Notes: a model not told the origin generated them from the sequence alone. Numbered from the stretch's first letter, positions 1-6,120 are shown. The stretch is DNA of 10,241 bases from an uncultured Corynebacterium sp. (GCA_946222625.1 CAMILJ010000065.1:1-10241); one strand, 5' to 3'. A program made the numbers and translations.

Positions 1-52
<52 letters not shown>

Positions 53-79
53 GTGCTCCGCTCTAAGCGGTACCGGAAT

Positions 80-109
80 ACTGTAACTCACCCCGGTCTG
101 AAAGGACAA
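80..109 (-). promoter_or_regulatory. Putative promoter of the tRNA-Pro gene
   Basis: On the minus strand a TTGTCC hexamer (104-109) and a TACAGT hexamer (80-85) are separated by 18 bases, each matching 4 of 6 bases of the -35 and -10 consensus. A start about 7 bases further on would give a short leader before the mature tRNA 5' end at 52. That leader holds a small CCGCT/AGCGG inverted repeat (58-70). This is inferred from position and match only. Confidence 0.4.
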
Positions 110-133
110 AACGGCAGCGTGGAGGGGGTATCC

Positions 134-1048
134 CTAGGCAGCCTTCTCGGTGATATGCAGCAGCGTGGCCGACGGGCGGCAGAAGACCCGGAAGGGAACG
201 AACTTTGAGGTGCCCAACCCGTTGGAGACGTGCATGTACATCTCTCCGAAACGGTGTAGGCCCTCCGCACGAACGCGGTCGATGCCGCAGTTGGTCACGA
301 TGGAGCGCGAACCCGCCACCTTGAAAGGCAGACAGAGCTGGCCGCCGTGCGTGTGTCCCGACAAGGAAAGCTGGTAGCCGTCGGCGGCGAACTTCTCCAA
401 GACGCGTGGTTCCGGGGAGTGTAGCAGTGCCAGGGAAAGGTCGGCGTCCTCGTTCGGGGCGCCGGCGATTTCCGAATAGTCATCCAAATCATGGTGTGGG
501 TCGTCCACACCGGCGGCAGCGAGGCGGACGTCGCCCACCTTGAATTCCACGCGGGCCTGGTTGGCGTCGTGCCAGCCGTGCTCAAGGAAGGCCGCGCGCA
601 TGCCCTTCCACGGCAGGTTCACGTAAGAGGGCTCGTTCTTCTTCCCAATCAGGTAGTTGAAGGGATTCGGGATGCGCGGCGCCCAGTAGTCATTGGTGCC
701 AAAGCAGAACATCCCCGGGCGGCTCAGCAGCGGGCCAAGTGCGCGGAGGACCTCGGGGACGCCGCGCTCGTCGGAGAGATTGTCACCGGTGTTGATCACC
801 AGGTGCGGGTCGAGAGCGTCGAGGCCTGAGACCCACTCGATTTTGGCGCGCTGGCCCGGAATCATGTGGAGGTCGGATACGTGCAGGATGCGGAACTCGG
901 ACTCCTCGCGCAGCGTGCCGGGCTTCAGCAGCGGCAGGGTGTACTCCTTGAGCTCGAACTTGGTGAGCTCTGAGTGCGCCCATGCGGCGGTGCCTAGGCC
1001 GGCGGCGGCGAGTCCGCCAAGGACAGGGAAAATCTTCACCCTCACCAC
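134..1048 (-). CDS. Membrane-anchored or exported metallophosphoesterase (Rv3683/YkuE-like)
   Basis: This 304-residue protein has the layout of calcineurin-like phosphoesterases: ILHVSDLH (metal ligands D59 and H61), NTGDN (D89), a late LLHSPEP (H210) and GHTHGGQ (231-237). Residues 5 to 24 are hydrophobic, suggesting an N-terminal anchor or signal, so the catalytic part probably lies outside the membrane. The third motif, normally GNHD or GNHE, reads GTND (117-120), so the usual Asn and catalytic His are replaced; this may be a feature of the actinobacterial branch. The substrate is unknown. The first GTG at 1048 has only a weak CAGG upstream. A GTG at 1039, preceded by TAGTGT and 7 bases, is a good alternative leaderless start (301 residues). 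It lies next to the PBP gene in M. tuberculosis as well, but here yqeY intervenes. Confidence 0.9.
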   Translation of the reverse strand: MVRVKIFPVLGGLAAAGLGTAAWAHSELTKFELKEYTLPLLKPGTLREESEFRILHVSDLHMIPGQRAKIEWVSGLDALDPHLVINTGDNLSDERGVPEVLRALGPLLSRPGMFCFGTNDYWAPRIPNPFNYLIGKKNEPSYVNLPWKGMRAAFLEHGWHDANQARVEFKVGDVRLAAAGVDDPHHDLDDYSEIAGAPNEDADLSLALLHSPEPRVLEKFAADGYQLSLSGHTHGGQLCLPFKVAGSRSIVTNCGIDRVRAEGLHRFGEMYMHVSNGLGTSKFVPFRVFCRPSATLLHITEKAA

Positions 1049-1052
1049 ACTA
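1047..1052 (-). promoter_or_regulatory. Candidate -10 for a leaderless metallophosphoesterase mRNA
   Basis: TAGTGT on the minus strand fits the TANNNT core of corynebacterial -10 elements. It is followed by exactly 7 bases and a GTG codon at 1039. No clear -35 is seen. It is supported mainly by the same spacing at other genes in the window. Confidence 0.3.
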
Positions 1053-1067
1053 CCTGGCCAGCTGGCG

Positions 1068-1073
1068 TAGATT
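1068..1073 (+). promoter_or_regulatory. Candidate -10 for yqeY
   Basis: TAGATT matches TANANT and lies 7 bases before the ATG at 1081, as expected if transcription starts at the A of the start codon. The same 7 bases (GAAGGGC) contain a Shine-Dalgarno-like GAAGGG, but at one base from the ATG it is too close to work well. No clear -35 is seen. Confidence 0.4.
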
Positions 1074-1080
1074 GAAGGGC

Positions 1081-1545
1081 ATGAGTGAGTTGAAAGAAAC
1101 TATCCGCGCTGACCTTAAGACCTCGATGAAGGCCAAGGACAAGGCCCGTACGAGCGCCATCCGTTCTCTGCTGTCTGCCATCCAGGCGGAGGAAACTTCC
1201 GGTGCTCGTCACGAGATCACCGATGAGGACATCCTCAAGGTCATCGCTCGTGAGATTAAGAAGCGCCGCGAGTCCGCAGAGGTTTACGCGGACAACGGCC
1301 GCCCGGAGTTAGCGGAGGCGGAACTTGTCGACGTCCCCTTCTTCGAGGCCTACCAGCCGGAGCAGCTTGACGACGACTCCCTAAACGCCCTCGTTAAAGA
1401 ATCCATCGCCGAGGTTGAGAAGGACTCCGGTGAACCGGCGACCATCAAGCAGATGGGTAACGTCATGAAGGTGGCCACCGCCAAGGCCGCGGGTCGCGCC
1501 GACGGCAAGCGCCTGTCCACTGCAGTGAAGGCCGCCCTCAACTAA
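1081..1545 (+). CDS. GatB/YqeY-domain protein
   Basis: This 154-residue protein begins MSELKETIRADLKTSMKAKD and shows the family pattern: an amphipathic N-terminal helix with R-S-L-L-S-A-I, a basic segment ending IAREIKKRRESAEVY, and a C-terminal helical part with MGNVMKVA and an AAGRADGKRLS stretch. The C-terminal part resembles the tail domain of the GatB subunit of Asp/Glu-tRNA amidotransferase, a tRNA-contacting module. Free-standing YqeY proteins are widespread and their exact role is not settled. An upstream in-frame ATG at 982 is rejected because it lies inside the divergent metallophosphoesterase gene and gives a non-family extension. The gene looks monocistronic and converges on the PBP gene. 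Confidence 0.92.
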   Translation: MSELKETIRADLKTSMKAKDKARTSAIRSLLSAIQAEETSGARHEITDEDILKVIAREIKKRRESAEVYADNGRPELAEAELVDVPFFEAYQPEQLDDDSLNALVKESIAEVEKDSGEPATIKQMGNVMKVATAKAAGRADGKRLSTAVKAALN

Positions 1546-1546
1546 C

Positions 1547-1616
1547 GCGCTAGCGCAGGAGCGCTATCGTCCTACGCTCTAGCTCCGTTCTACGCTCTAG
1601 CGCTCTGCGCTAGAGC
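1547..1616. repeat. Cluster of CTAG palindromes and an 18-bp tandem repeat between convergent genes
   Basis: Three structures lie in the gap between yqeY and the PBP gene. First, a perfect 10-bp palindrome GCGCTAGCGC (1547-1556), which also gives a TAGCGC/GCGCTA hairpin (1551-1566). Second, two adjacent 18-bp units (1566-1583 and 1584-1601) identical at 15 positions, both ending CTACGCTCTAGC. Third, a perfect 10-bp inverted repeat GCTCTAGCGC, TCT, GCGCTAGAGC (1594-1616), whose right arm contains the PBP stop codon. CTAG occurs four times in about 65 bases. The final hairpin could work as a terminator for both genes, but no T tract follows on either strand. Confidence 0.8.
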
Positions 1617-4036
1617 CCGAAGAAGCTCCGCACATCATTCGTGAAGCGGTCAACGTCTTCTTGAGTGAATAATGGGTCGGACTGGCCGCCTCCCGGCTCG
1701 CCGCCGCTCGGTGCGGACGGAGAGCCCGAGTTGGAGTCCCAGGCTACCTGGTCCGTGCTCTCAGAAGTGGAGGGGTTGCTCGCGGAGCCGTCGGAAAGCT
1801 GGAGCGTGACCTCTTCGCCCTTCTTCGCGCCGGATGGACCGGTGATGACGCGAACTACCTTGCCGTAGCCCACGCCGGGCGCGGGGACCTCGGTGGTCCT
1901 GACTTTGTATCCGGCTTTCTCCAGCGCGGAACGGGCTTGGCTTTCGGACTTGCCCTTCAAGCCGTCGATAAGCGGCGAAACCTTGCCAGAGTCGTAGGCC
2001 CGGTCATAATCGGGCACCGTGCCCTTCTGTGCCTCGGGTACGCGCGCGGCCATCGTGTAGAACGTTGCCGCCGGCTCCTTGCCGCCGAAGAGATTGCCGC
2101 TGGGGCACTGGCGTACCGGGCCAGTGCACAGTGGGCTCGTGGTGGTCCCGTCGTTATAGATGTAGGGGGCGGCAGCGACCGCCGAGTTGAATCCAAGGAA
2201 TGCCGAGGACTGGTTGGACTCGGTGGTACCGGTCTTGGCGGCGGCCTGGCCGCTAAACCCGGCAGCGCGTGCCGAGTCGGCGGCGGTGCCCTTTTCGGTA
2301 TCGGCGGTCATGTTGTTTTCCAGCGCCTTCGCCACCTCTTTGTCCACTGCGCGTTCGCACGGCGTGTGTTTGAGGTAGACCTCGTTGCCGTGGGAGTCCG
2401 TGACTTCCTCGATGGGGTTTGGCTCGCACCACATGCCTTGCGATGCCACCGTCGCGCCCACGTTAGACAGCTCCAGTGCATTCACTGCAGTCGGGCCGAG
2501 CGTGAAGGAGCCGAGGTTGGATTCCTTAATGTGGTCGGCGATGGAGGACTCGCCATCGTAGCTGCCGGGTTCTTCATAAGAACGCAGACCGAGCTTGACG
2601 GCGATATCGACCAGGCGCTCGACGCCAAGTTGCTCGGTGAGCTGGATGAAAGGGGTGTTGGGGGAGTAAGCCAGCGTGTCCTGCATGGTCATCGTGGAGG
2701 CGTAGTTGCCGGAGTTTTCCACGCAGTACTTGTTGGGCGGGCAGTTAGCTGCGCCGCCGTATCCCAGGCCTTCCGCTTCGTAGCGATTAGGTACGGCCAG
2801 CTTGTCCTTGATGCCGTAGCCCGCCTCCAGGGCGGCCGCGGCGGTAAAGAGCTTGAATACGGAGCCTGCGCCGTTGCCCACCAAAGAATTGGGCTGGGGC
2901 AGAAGGGTTTCATTGTTGTGCAGGTCCAGCCCATAGGTGCGCGAAGACACCATGGCCAAGACCTTGCGGGAATCGGTGCCCGGCTTGATAACGTTCATGA
3001 CCTCCGCCACGCCTTCCGCATCCGGGGCGGTGTGGCTTCGCACTGCGTTGAGCGCTTGGTCTTGGACGTCGGGGTCAAGCGTGGTCTTGACGGTCAGACC
3101 GCCACGCGCAAGGTGCTCGCGGTCGATGCCTTTTTCGTTGAGGTATTCCAGCACATAGTCGCAGAAGAAGCCGCGATCGCCCGCGCCGATGCAGCCGTTA
3201 GCCAAGGTGGCAGGGCTGTCCAACACGCCGAGTGGCTGCTGGGAAAAGGCGTCGGCGTCCTCCTGAGAAAGGGAGCCGTTATCAACCATGGCTTGGAGCA
3301 CCACGTTGCGGCGCTCAGTTACGCCTTCCTCGTTGGTATAGGGGTTGAGGTATTCCGAGGATTGCACCATGCCGGCGAGCATCGCAGCCTGCGGCACGGT
3401 GAGGTGCGCGGCATCGGTTCCGAAGTAGGTGCGGCTAGCGGCCTCAACGCCGAAGGCGTGGTTTCCAAAGGGGACGAGGTTGAGATAGTTGGTGAGGATC
3501 TCATCCTTGGAGAGTCGGGCATCGATGTCCGTAGCCATGCGCATTTCGCGCAGTTTGCGGGCCACGGATTGTTCGGTCGCGGCCTGACGTTCTTCGTCGG
3601 TAGTCGCGTTGACCAAAAGGAGGTAGTTCTTTACGTACTGTTGGTCAAGCGTGGATGCGCCCTGGGAGACGCCGCCCGCAATCAGGTTGGTCCACAACGC
3701 GCGGACATTGCCCTGCAGGTCGACGCCCTCGTGCTCATAGAAACGGCGGTCCTCGATAGCCACCACTGCCTTTTTCATGGCGTCCGAGATCTCATCCGGT
3801 TTCACCGGATGGCGGCGCTGCTCATAGATGTACGCAAGGGGGTTGCCCTTGGCATCCAAGATGGTGCTCACGCCGGGGGTATCACCGTTGGTGAGATCCT
3901 GGACGTCCGATTGCATCGTCTCATTGGTCCTGGCCACGGCAACACCGCTGACGCCAGCGACGGGGGCGATGGCCAGCGCGATGAGGATGCCGACCAGTGC
4001 TGTGGACAGGACGAGCTTTCCCAGGGATTTGATCAC
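1610..4036 (-). CDS. ponA: Class A penicillin-binding protein, PonA2 type, with PASTA domain
   Basis: This bifunctional enzyme polymerises lipid II into glycan chains and cross-links peptide stems outside the membrane. With the chosen start it has 808 residues, close to PonA2 of M. tuberculosis. In order: a membrane anchor at about 7-35; a GT51 transglycosylase domain with EDRRFYEHEG (catalytic Glu about 95), GASTLDQQ and NYLNLVPFGNHAFG; a transpeptidase domain with SVFK (Ser392, Lys395), SPN (458-460) and KTGTT (601-605); one PASTA domain at about 687-750; a Ser/Gly/Pro-rich linker; and a short conserved-looking end, FTQEDVDRFTNDVRSFFGL. Eight cysteines lie outside the membrane and could form disulphides. 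The GTG at 4036 is chosen because GGAGG lies 6 bases upstream; GTG at 4042, behind TAGTGT plus 7 bases, or at 4051 are alternatives. Confidence 0.96.
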   Translation of the reverse strand: MIKSLGKLVLSTALVGILIALAIAPVAGVSGVAVARTNETMQSDVQDLTNGDTPGVSTILDAKGNPLAYIYEQRRHPVKPDEISDAMKKAVVAIEDRRFYEHEGVDLQGNVRALWTNLIAGGVSQGASTLDQQYVKNYLLLVNATTDEERQAATEQSVARKLREMRMATDIDARLSKDEILTNYLNLVPFGNHAFGVEAASRTYFGTDAAHLTVPQAAMLAGMVQSSEYLNPYTNEEGVTERRNVVLQAMVDNGSLSQEDADAFSQQPLGVLDSPATLANGCIGAGDRGFFCDYVLEYLNEKGIDREHLARGGLTVKTTLDPDVQDQALNAVRSHTAPDAEGVAEVMNVIKPGTDSRKVLAMVSSRTYGLDLHNNETLLPQPNSLVGNGAGSVFKLFTAAAALEAGYGIKDKLAVPNRYEAEGLGYGGAANCPPNKYCVENSGNYASTMTMQDTLAYSPNTPFIQLTEQLGVERLVDIAVKLGLRSYEEPGSYDGESSIADHIKESNLGSFTLGPTAVNALELSNVGATVASQGMWCEPNPIEEVTDSHGNEVYLKHTPCERAVDKEVAKALENNMTADTEKGTAADSARAAGFSGQAAAKTGTTESNQSSAFLGFNSAVAAAPYIYNDGTTTSPLCTGPVRQCPSGNLFGGKEPAATFYTMAARVPEAQKGTVPDYDRAYDSGKVSPLIDGLKGKSESQARSALEKAGYKVRTTEVPAPGVGYGKVVRVITGPSGAKKGEEVTLQLSDGSASNPSTSESTDQVAWDSNSGSPSAPSGGEPGGGQSDPLFTQEDVDRFTNDVRSFFGL

Positions 4037-4049
4037 AGTCACCCTCCAC

Positions 4050-4055
4050 ACACTA
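4050..4055 (-). promoter_or_regulatory. Candidate proximal -10 for ponA
   Basis: TAGTGT on the minus strand stands 7 bases before a GTG codon at 4042, the same geometry as at the metallophosphoesterase gene. It would give a leaderless mRNA starting 6 bases upstream of the Shine-Dalgarno-supported GTG at 4036. Weak on its own, and in competition with the distal promoter at 4108-4137. Confidence 0.2.
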
Positions 4056-4091
4056 GTGGTTCAGGTGCAGATCCGGGAGACCCCCCTAAAG

Positions 4092-4107
4092 TGTGACCTG
4101 TTAGACA
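4092..4107. promoter_or_regulatory. Possible GlxR site upstream of ponA
   Basis: The 16-mer starts with a perfect TGTGA half-site and ends AGACA, so 9 of the 12 defined positions of the CRP/GlxR consensus TGTGA-N2-TA-N2-TCACA match. It lies directly downstream of the putative ponA -10 element, a position that would suit repression. One half-site is poor. Confidence 0.25.
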
Positions 4108-4130
4108 GGTATACCGGTCTGTGAATAGAC
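4096..4130. promoter_or_regulatory. Three interlocking inverted repeats in the ponA-whcA gap
   Basis: ACCTGT-TAG-ACAGGT (4096-4110) is a perfect 6-bp inverted repeat. Overlapping it is an 18-bp near-perfect palindrome (4103-4120) with AGAC and GTCT ends around GGTATACC and one mismatched pair. Overlapping that, GTCT-GTGAAT-AGAC (4117-4130) forms a third. The middle palindrome covers the putative ponA -10, and the third overlaps the expected whcA -35 region. This is the arrangement of a shared operator, but the regulator is unknown. Confidence 0.5.
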
Positions 4131-4137
4131 TTACCAA
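4108..4137 (-). promoter_or_regulatory. Putative ponA promoter
   Basis: On the minus strand TTGGTA (4132-4137) and TATACC (4108-4113) are separated by 18 bases, each matching 4 of 6 consensus bases. Transcription would start near 4100 and leave a leader of about 65 bases before the GTG at 4036. Confidence 0.35.
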
Positions 4138-4140
4138 GGG

Positions 4141-4150
4141 TACATAATAT
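4141..4150 (+). promoter_or_regulatory. Putative -10 region of whcA
   Basis: TACATAATAT contains CATAAT (4143-4148), a 5 of 6 match to TATAAT, about 75 bases upstream of the whcA ATG. Seventeen bases further up is TGTGAA (4120-4125), a poor -35 that lies in the third inverted repeat. Confidence 0.4.
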
Positions 4151-4220
4151 TCCGTCGGGTAGAGGGTTATTCATGATCTTCGGCCTCGACGGGGGTGAGC
4201 TTGGAAGGAGTTACCTAGCC

Positions 4221-4556
4221 ATGGCAGTCAGTGTCAAAGGTGCAGGACGGTCCGCAATGGTAAAGAATGCCTCGTTAACCACAGAGCGTGGTGAGTGGGT
4301 TACCCAAGCTAAGTGCCGCAACGGTGATCCCGATGCACTCTTTGTACGAGGAGCTGAGCAGCGTAAAGCTGCAGTAATCTGCCGCCATTGCCCAGTGCTC
4401 AATGAGTGCCGCGCGGATGCGCTTGATAATCGCGTGGAGTTTGGCGTGTGGGGCGGCCTCACGGAGCGTCAGCGCCGCGCCCTTCTGCGTAAGAACCCGC
4501 ACATCACGAGCTGGGCCCATTACCTCGCTGAGGGTGGCGAACTCATCGGTATTTAG
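4221..4556 (+). CDS. whcA: WhiB-family iron-sulphur redox regulator, WhcA/WhiB4 type
   Basis: This 111-residue protein has the four WhiB cysteines, C32 and then C54-X2-C57-X5-C63, which hold a [4Fe-4S] cluster sensitive to oxygen and nitric oxide. They are followed by the GVWGG turn (75-79) and a basic TERQRRALLRK stretch for DNA or sigma-factor contact. FVRGAEQRKAAVICRHCPV strongly resembles M. tuberculosis WhiB4. In C. glutamicum, WhcA is reported to repress the oxidative stress response, and the location beside the PBP gene matches whiB4 beside ponA2. The ATG at 4221 is chosen because GGAAGGAG ends 10 bases upstream and the length fits the family. An in-frame ATG at 4173, behind AGAGGG, would give 127 residues. 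Confidence 0.95.
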   Translation: MAVSVKGAGRSAMVKNASLTTERGEWVTQAKCRNGDPDALFVRGAEQRKAAVICRHCPVLNECRADALDNRVEFGVWGGLTERQRRALLRKNPHITSWAHYLAEGGELIGI

Positions 4557-4562
4557 TAGCAT
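4557..4562 (+). promoter_or_regulatory. Candidate -10 for a leaderless DUF4177-RidA-hydrolase mRNA
   Basis: TAGCAT begins one base after the whcA stop codon and stands exactly 7 bases before the ATG at 4570. That ATG has no convincing Shine-Dalgarno sequence. No -35 is evident, so read-through from whcA remains possible. Confidence 0.35.
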
Positions 4563-4569
4563 TGAGCCC

Positions 4570-4731
4570 ATGACTAAATGGGAATATGCCACCGCGCCGG
4601 TTCTAACACACGCGACGAAACAAATCCTCGATTCCTGGGGTGAGGACGGCTGGGAGCTCGTCACCATCACCCCGGGTATGAACCCGGAAAATGTTGTCGC
4701 CTATTTCAAGCGCCCTCTGGAGGAGTCCTAA
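4570..4731 (+). CDS. Small DUF4177-like protein
   Basis: This 53-residue ORF starts MTKWEYATAPVLTHATKQIL and continues with DSWGEDGWELVTITPG and a VVAYFKRP end. The pattern W-E-Y, a helix ending in a W-G-x-x-G-W-E-L-V turn, and a final strand ending in K-R-P matches short DUF4177-type proteins found next to RidA-like genes in actinobacteria. It has no signal peptide or membrane segment and is probably a small cytosolic beta-alpha-beta protein of unknown function. It starts 14 bases after the whcA stop and overlaps the next gene by one base (TAATG), so translation of the two is probably coupled. The reading frame is open further upstream, but that part overlaps whcA and is not expected to be translated. 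Confidence 0.8.
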   Translation: MTKWEYATAPVLTHATKQILDSWGEDGWELVTITPGMNPENVVAYFKRPLEES

Positions 4732-5189
4732 TGGGTGCGCTTGCCCGCCTTGAGGAGCTCGGCGTTGAGCTGCCTTCTGTCGCTGTCCCCCTCGCGTCCT
4801 ATATCCCAGCTACCCGCGTGGGAAACCAGGTGTGGACCTCTGGTCAGCTGCCCGTCGTGGGCGGTGAGTTGCCGGCTGCCGGCAAGGTCGGCGCAGAGGT
4901 GAGCCTAGAAAAGGCGCAAGAATTAGCACGCGTGGCCGTGCTGAACGCTTTGGCTGCAATCGATGGTCTCGTGGGCCTTGACCACGTAACCCGCGTGGTC
5001 AAGGTGGTTGGATTCGTGGCTTCGGACCCATCCTTTACTGAGCAGGCTGCGGTCATCAACGGTGCTTCCGACTTCTTGGGTGAGGTCTTCGGAGATGCCG
5101 GAATCCACGCGCGTTCCGCGGTGGGGGTAGCGGTCCTACCGAAAGATTCCCCCGTTGAGATCGAAGTCATCGTAGAAATCGCTGAGTAA
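4731..5189 (+). CDS. RidA/YjgF/UK114-family protein
   Basis: This 152-residue protein has the RidA fold signature: GNQVWTSGQLPVVGG (31-45), AVLNALAAIDGL, a central HVTRVVKVVGFV strand, and HARSAVGVAVLP with PVEIEVIVEI at the end. RidA enzymes hydrolyse reactive enamines and imines released by PLP enzymes. The Arg that binds the substrate carboxylate (R128) and the later Glu (E144) are both present, so deaminase activity is plausible. The protein is about 20 residues longer than archetypal RidA and has an N-terminal extension, like the Rv3678c subgroup, whose substrate is not known. Its start overlaps the previous stop codon by one base, and the hydrolase gene follows 18 bases after its end. 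Confidence 0.92.
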   Translation: MGALARLEELGVELPSVAVPLASYIPATRVGNQVWTSGQLPVVGGELPAAGKVGAEVSLEKAQELARVAVLNALAAIDGLVGLDHVTRVVKVVGFVASDPSFTEQAAVINGASDFLGEVFGDAGIHARSAVGVAVLPKDSPVEIEVIVEIAE

Positions 5190-5194
5190 TCGGA

Positions 5195-5200
5195 TAGGGT
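5195..5200 (+). promoter_or_regulatory. Weak candidate -10 or ribosome binding site before the hydrolase gene
   Basis: TAGGGT lies 7 bases before the ATG at 5208, like the leaderless candidates elsewhere, but the same bases supply an AGGG that could pair with 16S rRNA. Since the gene is 18 bases after ridA, a ribosome binding site within an operon is the simpler reading. Confidence 0.2.
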
Positions 5201-5207
5201 TAGAACC

Positions 5208-6020
5208 ATGGAGCATCCTGCATATAGCCAACTGCGTCCCGTGAGCCAGTCCGTCGGTGTCGTGCTGTGCGATAATCCCAGTTACACCGCTTTGGAGGGC
5301 ACCAATACGTGGATCATCCGCGCTGGGGAAGATGCCCGCGCCATTGTGGTTGATCCGGGCCCGGAGGATGAAGGTCATCTCAACGTCGTGACCGCGAAGG
5401 CGGGCGAGGTTGCGCTGATCCTTCTTACCCACCGCCACGATGATCACGCATCAGGCGCCCAGCGCCTGCGTCAGCTCACCGGCGCTCCGATCCGCTCTTT
5501 CGATCCGAATTACTGCAATGGAGGCGACGCGCTTGTCGACGGAGAAGTGATCACCGTCGACGGCATCACCCCGCAGCTTGAGGTCGTTCACACCCCGGGG
5601 CACACCGCAGATTCCACCTGCTTCTTTGTGTGGTCCGCGGAAGCGAAGAACTCCACCTTGGAGGGCATCCTGACCGGTGACACCATCGCAGGCCGCCACA
5701 CCGTGCTGCTATCTGAGACGGATGGCGACTTGGCTGATTACCTGAAGACCCTGGATCTTCTGGAAGAACGTGGCAAGGACGTGGCGCTCTTCCCGGGCCA
5801 CGGCCCGGACTTGGAGGACACCTCCGCGGTTGCCCGCAAGTACATTGACCGCCGCCACCACCGCCTGGACCAGATCAAGGAGGTGCGCGGGCGCCTTGGT
5901 GAGGACGTCGACGTCAAGACTCTCGTTGATGAGATGTATGACGATGTCGATCCGGTCCTGCGTCACGCAGCTGAGCAGTCGACGCGCACCGCGCTGAAGT
6001 ACCTCGCGGCTCAGAACTAA
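5208..6020 (+). CDS. Metallo-beta-lactamase-fold hydrolase, LACTB2/Rv3677c-like
   Basis: This 270-residue cytosolic protein has a complete two-metal site: THRHDDHASG (H75, H77, D79, H80), TPGHT (H132), TGDT (D158) and FPGHGP (H198). Upstream are the family strands NTWIIRAG and IVVDPGPEDEGH. The C-terminal 70 residues form a helical region with RRHHRLDQIKEV, as in LACTB2-like proteins, a group that includes endoribonucleases and esterases. The true substrate is unknown, and there is no reason to call it a beta-lactamase. It is the last gene of the group before a strong terminator. The constant placement beside the RidA-like gene in related genomes suggests a shared task, but that is an inference. 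Confidence 0.92.
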   Translation: MEHPAYSQLRPVSQSVGVVLCDNPSYTALEGTNTWIIRAGEDARAIVVDPGPEDEGHLNVVTAKAGEVALILLTHRHDDHASGAQRLRQLTGAPIRSFDPNYCNGGDALVDGEVITVDGITPQLEVVHTPGHTADSTCFFVWSAEAKNSTLEGILTGDTIAGRHTVLLSETDGDLADYLKTLDLLEERGKDVALFPGHGPDLEDTSAVARKYIDRRHHRLDQIKEVRGRLGEDVDVKTLVDEMYDDVDPVLRHAAEQSTRTALKYLAAQN

Positions 6021-6031
6021 AGCACTACATA

Positions 6032-6067
6032 GCAAAATCCCCCCGAGAATTCTCGGGGGGATTTTGC
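6032..6067. terminator. Perfect 36-bp palindromic bidirectional terminator
   Basis: The sequence is fully self-complementary around the GAATTC at 6047-6052. The outer arms are GCAAAA and TTTTGC, with six C or G residues inside. On either strand the RNA would form a GC-rich hairpin flanked by A and U tracts, as in a bidirectional intrinsic terminator. It lies 12 bases after the hydrolase stop codon and about 50 bases beyond the glxR stop codon. Confidence 0.95.
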
Positions 6068-6081
6068 GTTAGGGCAAGTCC

Positions 6082-6114
6082 AAGGCCGGAGATCGCATAG
6101 GCGGGCTCGGCCTT
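6082..6114. repeat. Inverted repeat just after glxR
   Basis: AAGGCCG (6082-6088) and CGGCCTT (6108-6114) are perfect 7-bp arms around a 19-base loop, 6 to 38 bases past the glxR stop codon. No T tract follows. It could be an accessory 3'-end structure of the glxR mRNA. Confidence 0.35.
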
Positions 6115-6120
6115 TAAGAC

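Noticed and set aside
982..1080. Upstream extension of yqeY from ATG 982
   Set aside because: It lies inside the divergent metallophosphoesterase gene and adds an Arg/Gly-rich stretch foreign to the family.
1937..4096. Long 719-codon open frame opposite ponA
   Set aside because: It is a mirror frame of a GC-rich gene, has no recognisable domain, and the other strand encodes a complete class A PBP with all motifs.
5208..6020. Beta-lactamase (antibiotic resistance) reading of the metallo-hydrolase
   Set aside because: The fold and metal motifs are of the wide LACTB2-like group; it has no signal peptide, and the neighbours do not suggest drug resistance.
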